A DNA stretch of 64,000 bases from Lucifuga dentata (GCA_014773175.1 VXCM01000468.1:26445-90444); one strand, 5' to 3'. Counted from the first letter of the stretch, positions 49,080 through 61,140 are shown. Notes: a model not told the origin generated them from the sequence alone. Translations and numbers: made by a program.

Positions 49080-52000
49080 GGAGTTTATTGTCATACCAAC
49101 CATGCATTTGCACATAGAGCAGAATGAAATGACATTTTTATGGGTTCAGGTGCAACATCAGATAACAGACAATAAATAACCAACAGTGTATTAAACAACA
49201 AACAACTTAGCATTAAAGTGCAACAAACAGAAATAAGCAGCATGAATTTAAGGTGGATTTAAGGTGTCATATAAGGTCAAATATCATCATGCAGCCATGT
49301 TCTCTTCATCTTTTAGCATTTGCCTTTAAAAGACACATTACTTTGGTATTTAGTCATTTACATGTTTAAATTAAAGCATACCACCCATTTTGCATGTTTG
49401 AGCCTAATATATTCAATTTTCATACACATAACATTACTGACAATCATTTCCCAAAACATACTACTGGAACGGTGAATTAAAAATGTTTTTCCTACCATCC
49501 AGACTGCCATTGGTTTCAGTTCATTCTGGTATGCTATTAAAATCAACTTGTTGATACTTGAAATGTTCTTAGGATAGGTAATCCATCATCACCAACAAGA
49601 CGTGTATTCAGGGTTTTTTTGAAATTTCGTAATTTTAGCGTTTAAGCGCAATAAAAAAAAAAAACGTGGAGTCACCCACTGGGGAATACAGTCCCAAAAG
49701 AAGACTGATAATAAAAATAATAAAAAAGAAATAATAAAAAATAATTAAAAAAAAATTTTTCATCGAAAAATTTAAAGGACCCTGACTTCATAAGGCTGCA
49801 TAACTATTAGCAGGAGAAGCATGGATTTTTAAGGTGGGTGTATTGCTTGAATATTTGATTTTGAAAGATTAAGAGATTTAGCAAAATATCAGGAAAGCTG
49901 AAATACAGTTTTATCCTTTGGGAAATGATTGTCAGTAACGTAACATGTATGAAAAATGAATATATTAGGCTCAAACATGGGTGGTATGGTCCTTTAAGAC
50001 GCATTTCAACTGTATGAAATTTAAGTGATGTTTTAATCTGTAGTGATCAATGAATTTGATATCTAAGCCCACTCAGCTGATCAGTCAGTGTATTTACATG
50101 GCGGATTTTTGATCCAAACTCGGTCACATTCTAGCGGCTCTGCGCCCTCTTCTTCAAGCCTCATCCTCTGTCTCTCTCTCATACCACACACACACCACAC
50201 ACACCTCCCGCGCTGGACTCCCTGTGTGTGGATCTCGTCTCTCTTACATTGTCAATCTCTTAAAGTGTGGTGCTCTAAAGCAGACAGTTTAGGTTTCCTT
50301 TTCCAGTTTACCGTGTCACTTTCACTTTGACACCAGAGGAAGCAGCATGAAATGTGGTTGTTAAATATTTAGCAAATCATTAACACACGGATGTTTGTGG
50401 ACTTTTACCTGTGACGCGCCTTATGACAATGTTCAGTCATAACTGAACAACGACATGCTGAGTGACATAATCAAAAGTTGATGAAGGGGCTTAAAGGACC
50501 ATACCACCCATTTTGCATGTTTGAGCCTAATATATTCAATTTTCATACATGTAACGTTACTGACAATCATTTCCCAAAGGATAAAACCATATTTCAGCTG
50601 TCTGATATTTTTCAAAATCTCTTAATCTTTCAAAATCACATATTCAAGCGATATACCCACCTTAAAAATCAATGTTTCTCCTGCTACACAAAATTATAAA
50701 GTCATGGTTGTTCAATGCAAATGCAAAATGGGTGGTATGGCCCTTTAAATTATCACAGCACTTATTTAGTGTGAAGTTATGTAGTTACCGTAATTTGTTT
50801 TATAAATTACCACCCTATATTTTAAAAGTTGTCCCGCCCCAACAGGTAAAAGACACCTATCAGAGAGATATTGATCAAACGCAGTCTGTGCACTTAGGAC
50901 CGTGTGGGCGTGCCGACTGTGCACGCCCACACGGTCCTAAGAAGTGAAAACACAACATTTATGTTGTTTATACAGTGATGAATGACTTGTAACCAAGCAT
51001 TAAAGGTTTGTCTATCTGGTTAGATACGATACAAATGATAACATGGACAACAATGACGGAAACACACAACTTTTATTCAACATCTTCTCTGCAACAACAC
51101 CTCCTGTTGCTCCATGTACATCCGCCCTACGGCAACTCCAGAAGGACATCCCCATTATGACACAGAAATGCACAGAATATTAAAAGATCTGTTACAGATC
51201 TATAGATTTGTTTTCATGTTTTTGTCTGACGATCAACAGACTGCCATTCACATCCATGTGCACACTAACACATGCGCGCGCACACACACACACATACAGG
51301 TAGCCTTCATGCACAGATTTAGTGCCAGATGCTCACTCTGCGTAGACAAAAGGCTGAGAAATAAAGTAGTTTGTAACAAATAAACACATTCAGGAAGAAA
51401 TGCTCCTGATCTTGCAAAGTCATATCAGATGATTCATTTAAAGGAGTGTAAAAAAAGATAATAATAATAAGGGGAGGAATCTCGAACAACGCAGATTTCA
51501 GTTCGTGATGGGAGAGCTGGCATAGGAATGGTGGGAGGGAGGTCAAAGTTTGTGGCAGACACTTAGTATCGGTTTCACGTTAATGGAGGAGGGCCCAGCC
51601 GTTAAGTGGCTTTGGTCTGGAGGACAGGGAAGCGGCAACTCTGGAGAACTGCTCTGATGCACATTACCGTGATTTTTCACCGTCCATTACGCCACCGATA
51701 TCCTCTCTTTAGAGGTACGAGGCAACAAGTGCGGGTATCGCCTTTCCCCTCGCTGTTGTTTATACTGCGCTTGGTTTATTCACACGACAGCAGAGACAAA
51801 AACAGAGGGCTGAGCAGACCGGGTGCTACAAGCCCTCTAGTTTTTCGGAGGCGGAGGGGAAAGCGTTGCTGTCGGCTTGTCCCTGCTTGTCTGAGAGGAA
51901 GGCCAGGAGGCCCGGGGTGAGGTGTCCACTTTCAGCGCATACCTTACCTTCAGCTGCCTCATGTTTCGTAACTCAACACGACTCGTTGGGTCACAGAGAT

Positions 52001-55000
52001 GGTGAGGGTNCCTTCAGCTGCCTCATGTTTCGTAACTCAACACGACTCGTTGGGTCACAGAGATGGTGAGGGTGGGGGGGAGCTCAGACCCACGGAAGAT
52101 CAACTTACACGAATCGAAAGGACTTTCCTATATTAATACTGGCAAGGCCATTAACAATATGACAATATATCATCTACATTATCTCCCTGCCTGGTCGTAG
52201 AATCGTATCTGTTTGACAACACGGTGACTTCTCTTCTGTGTCCGTGCTTCATTTCACGTTCTGCTTCTAACCTCGGTGACAATGTGAATCATTGAAGCTA
52301 TTTTGGTTTTTTTGTTATGTAAGAAGCTCAAATTTGGTTAAACGGGCCACAGACTGATTCCTGTATACGATTAAGATGTAAAGCAAGTGCCTATACGTCA
52401 TCTTTAATTGGAGAATAAATCCATTGAGAGTAGAGTAGAGTAGAGTTGTACTTTATTAATCCCCAAGGGGAAATTTCAATGTTGCTGCAGCAATTACAAA
52501 AAACACACACAATGAGGTAGGTAAAAGACAGATACTGTACTAAATAGAGCAGAAAAGAGTAAAACCTTAAAGGACCATACCACCCATTTTACAAGTCTGA
52601 GCCTAATGTATTCAATTGTCATACATGTAACATTACTGACAATCATTTCCCAAAGCATACTACAGGAACAGTGAATAAAAATGTTTTTCCTTCCTTCCAG
52701 ACCACCATTGGGTTTCAGTTCATTCTGGTACGCTATTAAACTCAACTTGTTGATACTTGAAACGTTCTTGGGATAGANGGTTTCAGTTCATTCTGGTACG
52801 CTATTAAACTCAACTTGTTGATACTTGAAACGTTCTTGGGATAGATAATCCATCATCGCCAAAAGATGTGTATTCAGGTTTTTTTGAAGTTTCATAATTT
52901 TAGTGTTTCAGCGCAATAAAAAGCATGGAATGAATAGGTGTTTCCACCATGGAATATAGTCCCAAAAGAAGACCTGCATTTATGGAAAATTTTAATGACT
53001 GTGACTTCATAATTTTTCTTCATAATAATGTGTAACTATTAGCAGGCAAAACATAAATTTTTAAGGTGGGTGTATCACTTGAATATTTGATTTTGAAAGA
53101 TTAGAAGATTTTGCAAAACATCAGGAAAGCTGAAATACGGTTTTATCCTTGATAAGGATTGATTGATTGATGATTGTCACTAACCTTACATGTATGAAAA
53201 TTGAATATATTACACATGCAAAATGGGTGGTATGGTCCTTTAAAGCATGATATTGCTATTAATGTGCAAATTGAATGTAAAATGTGCATTGTGCATTGCC
53301 ACTCTGAGGTAGGTAACAGACAGAACAGCTAACTATACTAAATAAAATAGAATAGGATTAATTCAGATTCATTTGCAGAGGTTTATGTCGTGTGTGTCAC
53401 ATTGTGGTTTTTCCTCCATCAGGCCAGAGATGAAGATCTCCACAGTGAGAGATCGCCGCAGCACCCTCACCCTGAGGACTCGCCCAGGCTGGTGTTGAAG
53501 ATAAACAGCAATGTGAGAGTAAGAGCACATTATCAGCGTATCTTTGCTTTTCCGATGAAATATAATATAATAAATGTGTTGTGAAGCTGTTCACACATTA
53601 AGCTTGAATTCTTCGGGCTTTTAAAAGACAACACTGGCAAATTAGCATGTTTGAGCCCAATATATATACAACCCACATATACATTACATCACTGGCAACC
53701 ATTTGCTAAAATATAATACTAGAGCGGTACATTTTAGAATTGTTTTTCCTACCTTCCAGACTATCATTGGTTTCAGTTCATTCCACTGCACTATAAAAAT
53801 CAACTTGTAGAGACTTGAAACATGCTTGAGATACATAATCCATCACAGCAAACATGATGTCTATTAGTTTTTTTGTTTTTTGTTTTTTGTCAAAGTAACT
53901 TTATTTAACCGATCCAACTCAGAACACAGAAGAGAATGTATGTCTCTGCCGTATATAGTCCCAGGAGAAGGCAGCTTTTACCAAGAAAGTGAAATGACCG
54001 TGCCTTCTACAATTATGCTAAAGAGCAGGTGAAATATTAAATTTTAAAGTGGGTGTATCACTGGAACATTTGATTTTGAAAGATTATGGGATTTGGCAAA
54101 ATAACAGGAACACTAAAATACAGTTTTATGTTTTGGAAATAGTCAGTAACGTAACACACATGCATTGTATGCATTGGGCTCATATATGCAAAATTTGCAA
54201 TATGGTTCTTTAACATTTTGGTGAAATGGGTTTGTCTCCTGTTACACATTTATAAAGTTTTAATTTCTGATCTGTCACTTCAATGACCCCCCACAGTCTC
54301 TCTCACCTGTGCCGCAGGTGTGCGATTGGTGCAAGCATGTCCGCCACACTAAAGAATACCTGGACTTTGGTTCTGGTGAGGAGCGGCTCCAGTTCTGCAG
54401 TACCAAGTGTCTGAATCAGTACAAAATGGATGTCTTCTACCGAGAAGCCCGCGCGGCTCTCACCAGCACCAGCTCTAGCCCGAGCAGGACCAGCCAGGAC
54501 GGGAGGGCGGAGACCATCGTATCAGGGCAAAAGCTCCTCACTCCTGAGTCCTGGAACAGTGCAGGGGAGGCTCGTCATAGAAACCTCTCCCCCAAAGGAC
54601 CTACGCTGATCCACGGATCAGCAGCGTCCACCTCCATCTCCCCCTCAGAGGCATCCTCATCTTCTTCCAAGGTCCCTGTCTCCGGGCTTAGGGCCCTGGA
54701 AAGGTCCATCCAGCCTCCTCCACCTGTGGAGTTGTCCCATTCTGCTCCTCTTCCTCCCCCTCTGCGTCCGCCTCTGGAACACCAGCCGGTGCCTCAAATC
54801 CCCATGCCCTTCATCAGACCGCCTCTTCATGCTCAGGGCCTGAAAAGCCCTCTTGCCAATCCTTCCAGACACCCAGGCCCTCCTTCCAGCCCTATCCACC
54901 GGCCTCCCCACTCTCCTCACCTACAGCCCCCCACCTCCTCTTCCATGAATCCCCCTGGACTGATGCATCCCTTCCCTGGGGCCTACTTCCCTGGCTTGCA

Positions 55001-56275
55001 CTCCCCTCCTCTGAACATGATGCCCAGAGGTCCTGTACCAATGCCCCCATTAATGAACTATGGTATTCCTTCCTTTAGTCCTCTTCTCCCCCAGCCCACC
55101 GTTCTGGTGCCTTACCCCATCATCGTTCCCCTGCCTGTCCCCATACCCATTCCTATCCCAATTCCAGTCTCGGCTAAATCAACCCCAGAAACCCAGAGTC
55201 ACAGTGGAGTTATCCAGCCTGTGCCAGAGGGGGCAGAGAGGGGTCGATCCAGGGCTACCAGGCCACTGTCTCCAGGGATCCCTGAAGTGGATAGCAGACT
55301 GGTAGCCAACAAACTGGGTCGAACCTTGCCTCAGGATCTCCCCTCACCGAGCGACATGAATACGAGGGACACAGATTGGGTTAAATCAGAGAGATCATTC
55401 CCTTCTCCAACATCCACACCCCACAGTGGAGCATCTTCCCCTAGTGCGCAGCTGGACGAATCCCCCTCCTCAGCACCAGGGTNCCCCACAGTGGAGCATC
55501 TTCCCCTAGTGCGCAGCTGGACGAATCCCCCTCCTCAGCACCAGGGTCAGAGGGGCTGACGGACTATAAGCAGCAGCAGTCAGAGAGACAGGTCATCCAG
55601 AGGGTTCTTCAAAGGACCCAAGTCAAGCTGGAGCCCAGCACCAACGGCGTGGTCGATTTATCAGGGCTGGGGGAATCAGGAACTGGGCAGGGCACCAGAT
55701 TGGGACTCCATGACATTATCAGACCCACCCCTTCCCTACCACAATCCCCTTCACACGACATTGTCTACCACCACCAAGACACCAACACCCCACCTTCACA
55801 TACTCCACCCAGCCCCAGAGGGAGCAGCCATTTATATGATGCCACATCCTCTGCTATGAAATCACAGGACCATGGTCCAAATGGGATGTCCCCACCATCT
55901 ATGCCTCCCGCTGGAGACTCCTCCCTACCCCAGAGAGCAGCACCACCCCCTGACCCCGCGCTCAGCGAGCTGGAGGCTATTAAAGAGAATAAGTGCTCTG
56001 CTGTCGGCCAGGCTCGAGTTGAAGGCCCAGTTAATGAGGCAGAAGAGCCCTTAGCTGTAGTAGGAGAAGTGGGAGAGGACCCCCATGTTCCTGATGAGGA
56101 CCATGCCTATGCCCTGCCTACAGCACCAAAGACAGGGGGGACCACCACCCCACTGCTCTTGCCCAAACTCAGGGACAAGGGTAGCCTCCGTAGCCCTGCT
56201 AATCTGCCTGGTGCTGGAGACATGGAGCCGGCTCTGAAGAGGCGATGCCTGCGTATCCGCGATCAGAATAAGTAG
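42723..56275 (+). CDS. sobp: Sine oculis-binding protein homolog (six coding exons)
   Basis: Six exons give 852 residues after removal of an assembly duplication; human SOBP has 873. SOBP is a nuclear cofactor that binds SIX-type homeoproteins and is needed for inner-ear and brain development. Seen here: start [20 protein letters not shown]; conserved [14 protein letters not shown] (exon 2); first FCS-type zinc finger with CxxC at 150-153 and CxxxC at 173-177; second with CxxC at 224-227 and CxxxC at 249-253; a long Pro-rich centre with a [15 protein letters not shown] run; SUMO-interaction-like VIVPL (130-134) and VVDL (645-648); and a basic C terminus [12 protein letters not shown]. Introns 1-5 are loaded with transposons and microsatellites. 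The last exon contains an N between two 64-nt copies, which breaks the frame as assembled. Whether this is teleost copy a or b cannot be told. Confidence 0.95.
44828..44924. other. Assembly gap in sobp intron 1
   Basis: 97 Ns between (GA)n and an A-run. Confidence 0.99.
45353..45474 (+). repeat. (TTTC)n microsatellite
   Basis: Two tracts joined at the N at 45396, with the preceding unique sequence repeated after it; probably one tract. Confidence 0.92.
45475..46053. mobile_element. Composite of two LINE 3' tails with simple-repeat tails
   Basis: Minus strand: AATGGGATCCTAATAAAG followed by (GAAA)n, a LINE 3' terminus. Plus strand: CCCCCTTGAAAACGAGATG and CATCTCAAGGGG before (GATA)n, a typical L2-like 3' end. 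Confidence 0.6.
45991..46053 (+). repeat. (GATA)n microsatellite
   Basis: About 15 units forming the tail of a LINE 3' end. Confidence 0.93.
46312..46441 (+). CDS. sobp: sobp exon 2
   Basis: After [27 protein letters not shown], then [20 protein letters not shown] and VLK plus one base of Glu, donor GTGAGG. Confidence 0.93.
46764..46958 (+). CDS. sobp: sobp exon 3
   Basis: After TCTTCCAG: completes Glu, then [20 protein letters not shown], a Ser-rich linker and [12 protein letters not shown]. Donor GTAGAG after one base of the next codon. The VIVPL core resembles a SUMO-interacting motif. Confidence 0.9.
46994..47363. mobile_element. Chimeric TTAA MITE
   Basis: Older-type left terminus (46994-47023), younger-type left arm inserted at 47024, then an older-type right arm ending GGTCCT/TTAG. 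Lies immediately after sobp exon 3. Confidence 0.72.
48099..48661. mobile_element. Older TTAA MITE, full length
   Basis: TTAA on the left; right end degraded (GGCCCTTAC). Ends 58 nt before sobp exon 4. Confidence 0.78.
48719..48870 (+). CDS. sobp: sobp exon 4 (zinc finger 1)
   Basis: After CCCTGCAG: (V)[20 protein letters not shown], then [20 protein letters not shown], donor GTCAGT. The Cys pairs form the first FCS-type zinc finger. Confidence 0.95.
48956..49080 (+). repeat. (AATC)n microsatellite
   Basis: Two tracts around the N at 49004 with duplicated flank; likely one tract in the genome. Confidence 0.93.
49081..49260 (-). mobile_element. Retroposon 3' end with (TGAT)n tail
   Basis: On the minus strand GACAATAAACTCC leads into (TGAT)n; upstream is TCATTTCATTCTGC. 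This is a common fish LINE/SINE 3' terminus. Confidence 0.45.
49371..49997. mobile_element. Younger TTAA MITE, full length
   Basis: TTAA at both ends, AAGCATACCACCC start and GGTGGTATGGTCCT end. Lies in sobp intron 4. Confidence 0.84.
50491..50748. mobile_element. Younger TTAA MITE, internally deleted
   Basis: Left arm almost complete; right arm reduced to about 30 nt. TTAA at both ends. Confidence 0.8.
50749..52428 (+). other. sobp: Part of sobp intron 4
   Basis: Non-coding. Contains a perfect 21-bp-arm hairpin (50893-50941) and an assembly duplication around the N at 52010. 51560-52000 is GC-richer with no clear exon. Confidence 0.55.
52429..53355 (-). mobile_element. LINE-like 3' end, split by a MITE
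   Basis: On the minus strand GAAATTTCCCCTTGGGGATT, AATAAAG and (TACTC)n form a LINE-type tail. GAGGTAGGTAA-like sequence occurs on both sides of the MITE at 52567-53243. Confidence 0.5.
52567..53243. mobile_element. Younger TTAA MITE inside a LINE 3' end
   Basis: TTAA at both ends. Apparent length is inflated by a 67-nt assembly duplication around the N at 52778. It splits a minus-strand LINE-like tail (52429-52566 and 53244-53355). Confidence 0.83.
53423..53518 (+). CDS. sobp: sobp exon 5
   Basis: After [28 protein letters not shown], then [12 protein letters not shown], 32 codons, donor GTAAGA. It matches human ARDEDGHAEN...PRLAFK in position, with a variable middle. Confidence 0.9.
53621..54213. 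mobile_element. Older TTAA MITE, full length
   Basis: About 593 nt, opposite orientation to the copy at 48099. The right end lies 105 nt before the sobp exon 6 acceptor. Confidence 0.77.
54318..56275 (+). CDS. sobp: sobp exon 6 (zinc finger 2, Pro-rich region, C terminus)
   Basis: After [29 protein letters not shown] and [20 protein letters not shown] form the second zinc finger. A long Pro/Ser-rich region follows, ending EDHAYAL...[15 protein letters not shown] and TAG. As assembled, 55419-55482 is repeated at 55484-55547 with an N between them, a 65-nt insertion that shifts the frame. Removing it leaves 1893 nt (630 codons plus stop), and the frame then runs [20 protein letters not shown] into the known C terminus. 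Confidence 0.94.
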
Positions 56276-56363
56276 ACAATGGAGGTGAGAGATTTCAGCT
56301 TCATAAATATGCACCTACACACACACTCACGTATACGCAGGGCAAGCTTAATCACAGGTCACA

Positions 56364-56366
<3 letters not shown>

Positions 56367-56416
<50 letters not shown>
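56367..56416 (+). repeat. (GT)n microsatellite
   Basis: About 24 units shortly after the sobp stop. Confidence 0.95.
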
Positions 56417-56417
<1 letters not shown>

Positions 56418-57546
56418 CCACTAAAACAGCATGGCGCCAAAGAGCAAGAGAATCCCAGTAACCTGGCACTCCTCAGGGCTCTAAGGTTACAGCAGGGGAA
56501 GGCGATGGAGGGCACAGACAGTGAGAGTCACTTTGAAAAGAGATCTTTTCACTGCAGCCTGACAGTCACAACATTTTGTTTGCATGAAAGCCTGTTTTAT
56601 CAGGTCAGTTTTGCCAAGACACGTGTGTGTGTGTCTGCATCTGTGTAAGAGTGACTGCAGAGTGAGTGTACCCTTTCTCGTTAGCTCACGCTGTTATCCC
56701 CAGTCATTTAAAATTCGAGAGATGTTGACGATTGTGTCGCTCCAAAGTCAAACTCTTGCTTCTTACAGTATGAGGCGGTGCAGACGTCTGTCTGAGGTTG
56801 CCGTGGAGACAGAGGTNCTCTTGCTTCTTACAGTATGAGGCGGTGCAGACGTCTGTCTGAGGTTGCCGTGGAGACAGAGGTGATTGTCAGGCAGACTAGA
56901 AGGCGCTGCAAATATGAGAGCCAGCAGTGATAGAGCTCTGGGGCTTCATTAGAAAACACAAGGGCAGATTCAGAACGATCCGGTTACACATGTCATAATG
57001 ACACCCTATTCTGGCTTCAACTCGTATCTCTCCCATGTATGAGTTCCTCTCCTCTCCTCTCCTCTCCTCCCCTCCTCCCTCCCTCCTTCTCCTTCTCCTT
57101 CTCTTCACTCACCACCGTTGTCCCCTGCCAACCAGATGTTGTTGGGAAAGTGGAACAGAAAAGCCTTCTTACTTTGGACCAATCAAAGGGCATCTTGATT
57201 TCACTTGCCTGATTGGTCATCCAAAAACATGCCTGTAACACCACCCATCATCCTCACCCACTGGTATCTGGCCATAACAAGATCATGTTACCATTTTGCT
57301 GTATGTGCTCAGATTAATCTGCTGATACTGGAGCGACGGTTTAGATTTCCACTGGCCTACTTTTCTCTCTTATTTTCCCCTCTGCAAACCTCCAACAGGC
57401 CAAAGGTCACGTTAAGAATTACCTTTAAAAGTGATGGGTTTTGATGCAGAAACTGTTATTTTACACCTCCAAAGTTGTCTGCCAAAGCATAGACTCCCCT
57501 TTCGCTAAATGAGTTCAGATTTTACTCTTTGTTGTGGTTTTTATGC

Positions 57547-57560
57547 GTCTCCATAGCAAC
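57547..57560 (+). promoter_or_regulatory. X-box-like motif downstream of sobp
   Basis: GTCTCCATAGCAAC fits the RFX half-site pair. It sits in a repeat-free stretch (57470-57720). Confidence 0.35.
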
Positions 57561-58508
57561 CGATGCATATGAAATCCCAGCGTGCCGCTCATGTTGTGCC
57601 GGAGGATTTACGGCCCTGCTGTTTGTGTAACGGGAGCCGGTTGCCGTATATGAACGACTTTAGCTTGCCACCTTTCTGCTCTGAGGTGAACGCTGCTGTC
57701 CTCTTCTATTGTCTCTACTGCTAAGTCTTTAAAAAAAAAAAAAAAAAANAAAAAAAAGCTCCCACTCTGACAGAATTAGCAGCCAACGGGAGGATTTCAC
57801 CTCAGGAAATAGCCCGTTTTTTTTTCGTCTCAGTTTTCCTTGCCTTTATTTGGGATATTTTATAGCCCCGTGTAATCCGATCCCACCACATGGGTATTCG
57901 CTGAGCTTTTGAAACTCAAACGCGATGGGACAGAGGGAGTACAGAACCCCGGTTTGCCCTTACATTTGTGTGCATGTGTCTGTTTATGTTTAATGTGTGT
58001 TTAAAATGAACGTTACTATGTGAGAGAGAGAGGGGCCAGATGTTCCTGGTTTGATTATACCCTCTGCGACAGTTATCTGAGCGCTGACATGTCTAAAAGC
58101 CTCATTCTTAAGTGTTTATGTGGAATGAGCGAAATAAAGAAGGGGGGTGTCCGGGAGGGGTTGATATAAAATATGGCAGAAGTGGAATCAGTCCAGAATC
58201 TGTAAGGTCTTACCACCCTGTCTGTCTCCGTCTCTGTCTCCGTCCCTCCCTCCCTCTCTGACGAATGAACAGACTCCCTGTTTAACACTGTACGGTGGTG
58301 CCAGATTCAGCGCCACGCCCCCTTGTGGACAACACCAGCGCTAACACCCCTTCAGCCTGTTCTCCTGCCTGTCAGCCCACAGAGAGTGTCATTCTGCCTG
58401 CAGCCCAGCAGGGTGCCAACCCAGGAAGCAGCCCAGATGGCCATATTATTGCAAGCCAACGAGCGGGGAAGAACACAACGCTGTCACACATTTTATCTTG
58501 GACCAAAG

Positions 58509-58509
<1 letters not shown>

Positions 58510-58540
<31 letters not shown>
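58510..58540 (+). repeat. (GT)n microsatellite
   Basis: Short GT tract downstream of sobp; a (CTC)n run follows at 58677-58700. Confidence 0.9.
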
Positions 58541-58542
<2 letters not shown>

Positions 58543-60276
58543 TCTTGGCCAGTGTGTTAAGTTGTGCTCCGTGAGTGTGTGACGTGGAGCATCTCAGAAC
58601 TTTTCCTGTCTGACATCGGCCCGAAAGTGTGTGCGTGTTTGTGTGTCTGTGCGTGCGTGTGGTTGCCCAGATGCGCTCCTCCTCCTCCTCCTCCTCCTCC
58701 TTACTCCACGCAGCAGACAGGGCTCTGATCAGCCTTGTGTGGTCTTCTCAGATGGAGCCTGAACACGATCTCTTTCCAGGGGAAACGGTTTGTTTTCTCT
58801 GCCCAACTCGCACAAAGAGCCACATTGTTCCTCTCCCCATATCCCACGCTGACTCCCCACTCCAGGTTTTGGGTTACCTGGCCAACAGGGGCTCAGACTT
58901 CAGGAGCTTTTTTTTTTTATTTTTTTGACCGACAGCCAGGAATATATACCCTTTTCCCCTCCACCTCTCCATCCAAACTAAATACGGTACACAGTAACAT
59001 GTTAGTTCGGAGGTTTAATTCCTCACAACTGATTTCCTGTGATTTCTTCCCCCCCGCTCCCACTCCCTCCTTTCAACTCCCATCACCAGAGGAGAGAAAT
59101 TCTGCTGAGATTAAGACTTTATCCTTGGGCAGATCACTCGCAGCCGAGAGAGATTCTGTCTGGAGCCGTGAAGACGAAAAGACTGAGCAATATGCACAAT
59201 CCCTGAGGAGACAGGATGCTCCCCGCGCCTCCTCACGTCTCAAAGCGCACGGAATGTACGAGGAGACGGTCTGTGCACACTCGTCGTCCTGATGACGCTG
59301 GTCCACAGATGTGTAACTGTACAGACGCTCCCTCGCCATCCACCTGATCTGCCAAACCTTCCGTAGCAAATCAGAATTAGAATCACTTTCATCGCCAAAG
59401 TGCTATGCATGTATGCGGCAATATGTACATACACCCCTAAACAGTTATGGCACGTGACAATTCGACTGATTCTTGATTCTGATTCTGTCTTACCTGTTCC
59501 GATCAGATGATTCTAGAAAACAGGCTTGTCATATTACCAAACGTGGTATTAGTGTCAACCCTCAAATGCCGCAGAAAGCAGCGATCAGTATTACAGTTCC
59601 CTCTGTTGGGGATATCTAACGAGATTTGATCCAGCTAGATCACTTAGAGGCTTTGTCAACACTTGTCCCATTGTATGATTTCAGTTTTTTTTCCAGTTGT
59701 ACACTACACAGCTACTACTTTGACGTTATATTAACTTATGGTTGATGCATCTGTAGATTTTCAGCATATTTCCTTCACTTGTTTTCCTTCGATGATTGTA
59801 TTTTGCGAGTGCCGAAGCTCTTAAAAGCCCCCTTAAATGTTTGTACACCGTGTCCCCACTAGGGAGCAGTGTTTGCCTGTGTAACGTTGCACCTGCCTGT
59901 TTCAGAGAGCAGAAGAGGAAGAAGGAAGCTCTCTGTGTCGAAACCCAAATGATTCTGCAACGCGCAACAACGCGCTCAATGCCAGCTCACGTTTGATATC
60001 TGATGCCAAGTACAAAGCTTTTCATCATGCCATTATGTTATTCCTTCAGTGGTGTGGACTCGAGTCACATGACTTGGACTTGACTTGACCCAACTTGGAC
60101 TGGAGTAACAAATTGGCTGAGTTGAGACCCCACATAATCAAAAACAAAATAAGACTCGCAACTTGACTTCGACTTGTGACTTTACCTGGACTTGGGCCTC
60201 TCGACTTAAAAAAAAAAAAGACTTAATACCATCAACTAAACCAAAAGATCAAAAATTAACTAATTAATTAATACAA

Positions 60277-60864
60277 TTAAAGGACCATATCACCGTTTTG
60301 CATGTTTGAGCCTAATATATTCAATTTTCATACACGTAAGGTTATTGACAATCATTTCCCAAAGCATACTACTGGAATAGTGAATTAAAAATGTTTTTCC
60401 TACCTTCCACACCTCCATTGGTTTCAGTTCATTCTTATTAAAATCAACTTGTTGATACTTGAAATGTTCTTGGGATAGGTAATCCTTCATCGTGAACAAC
60501 ATGTATATTCAGGTTATTTTGAAGTTTTGCAATTTTACGAAGTTTCATACTTTTAAATGCAATAAAAAGCATGGAGTGAATTTATATCTCCACTGGGGAA
60601 TATAGTCCCAAAAGTAGACCTGTGTTTACTGAAAAATTTAAACAACTGTGACTTCATAAGTAATTATTAGCAAGAGAAACATGGATTTTTAAGGTCGGTA
60701 TATCACTTGAATATTTGAGTTTGAAAGATTAAGAGATTTTGTAAAATATCAGGAAAACTGAAATACAGTTTTATCCTTTGGGAAATGATTGTCAGTAACA
60801 TAACATGTATGAAAAATGAATATATTAGGCTCAAACATGCAAAATGGGTGGTATGGTCCTTTAA
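60277..60864. mobile_element. Younger TTAA MITE, full length
   Basis: TTAA at both ends. Inserted in a CTTGACTTG-rich repeat (60045-61560). Confidence 0.84.
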
Positions 60865-61140
60865 ATATATGCAGTTTATTAAGTCTTGATTTGATTTGTC
60901 AGACTCACATTCGACCAATCAGACGGCCGATCAAGATGCACCCGACAATGACAGATTTAAAGCAACTGATTGGCTGAGCCACTCGGGAATTAACCAAACA
61001 CTATGCAGCAACAAAAGTGTTGCAGCCTGCATGTCATTTCATGTGGAATTGCACAGAAATATCAAGTTTTTATAGTCTTATTTATGTATTGAATTATAAA
61101 GTTGATCAGGAAAGTAACAAATATAATTTTTTTAAAAAGC

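Larger units (their letters stand above)
56276..60044 (+). other. Probable sobp 3' UTR and downstream flank
   Basis: No conserved frame. An AATAAA at about 58132 could end the sobp transcript. A donor-like sequence follows the stop codon. An assembly duplication surrounds the N at 56817. Confidence 0.45.

Noticed and set aside
48956..49080. Possible CRISPR-like repeat array
   Set aside because: A plain AATC microsatellite in a vertebrate intron; no spacers.
54657..54920. Minus-strand 87-codon frame inside sobp exon 6
   Set aside because: Antisense shadow of the Pro-rich coding region.
58735..59292. 185-codon frame downstream of sobp
   Set aside because: Low-complexity, Phe/Ser-rich composition, no conserved motif, no splice partner; fits 3' flank.
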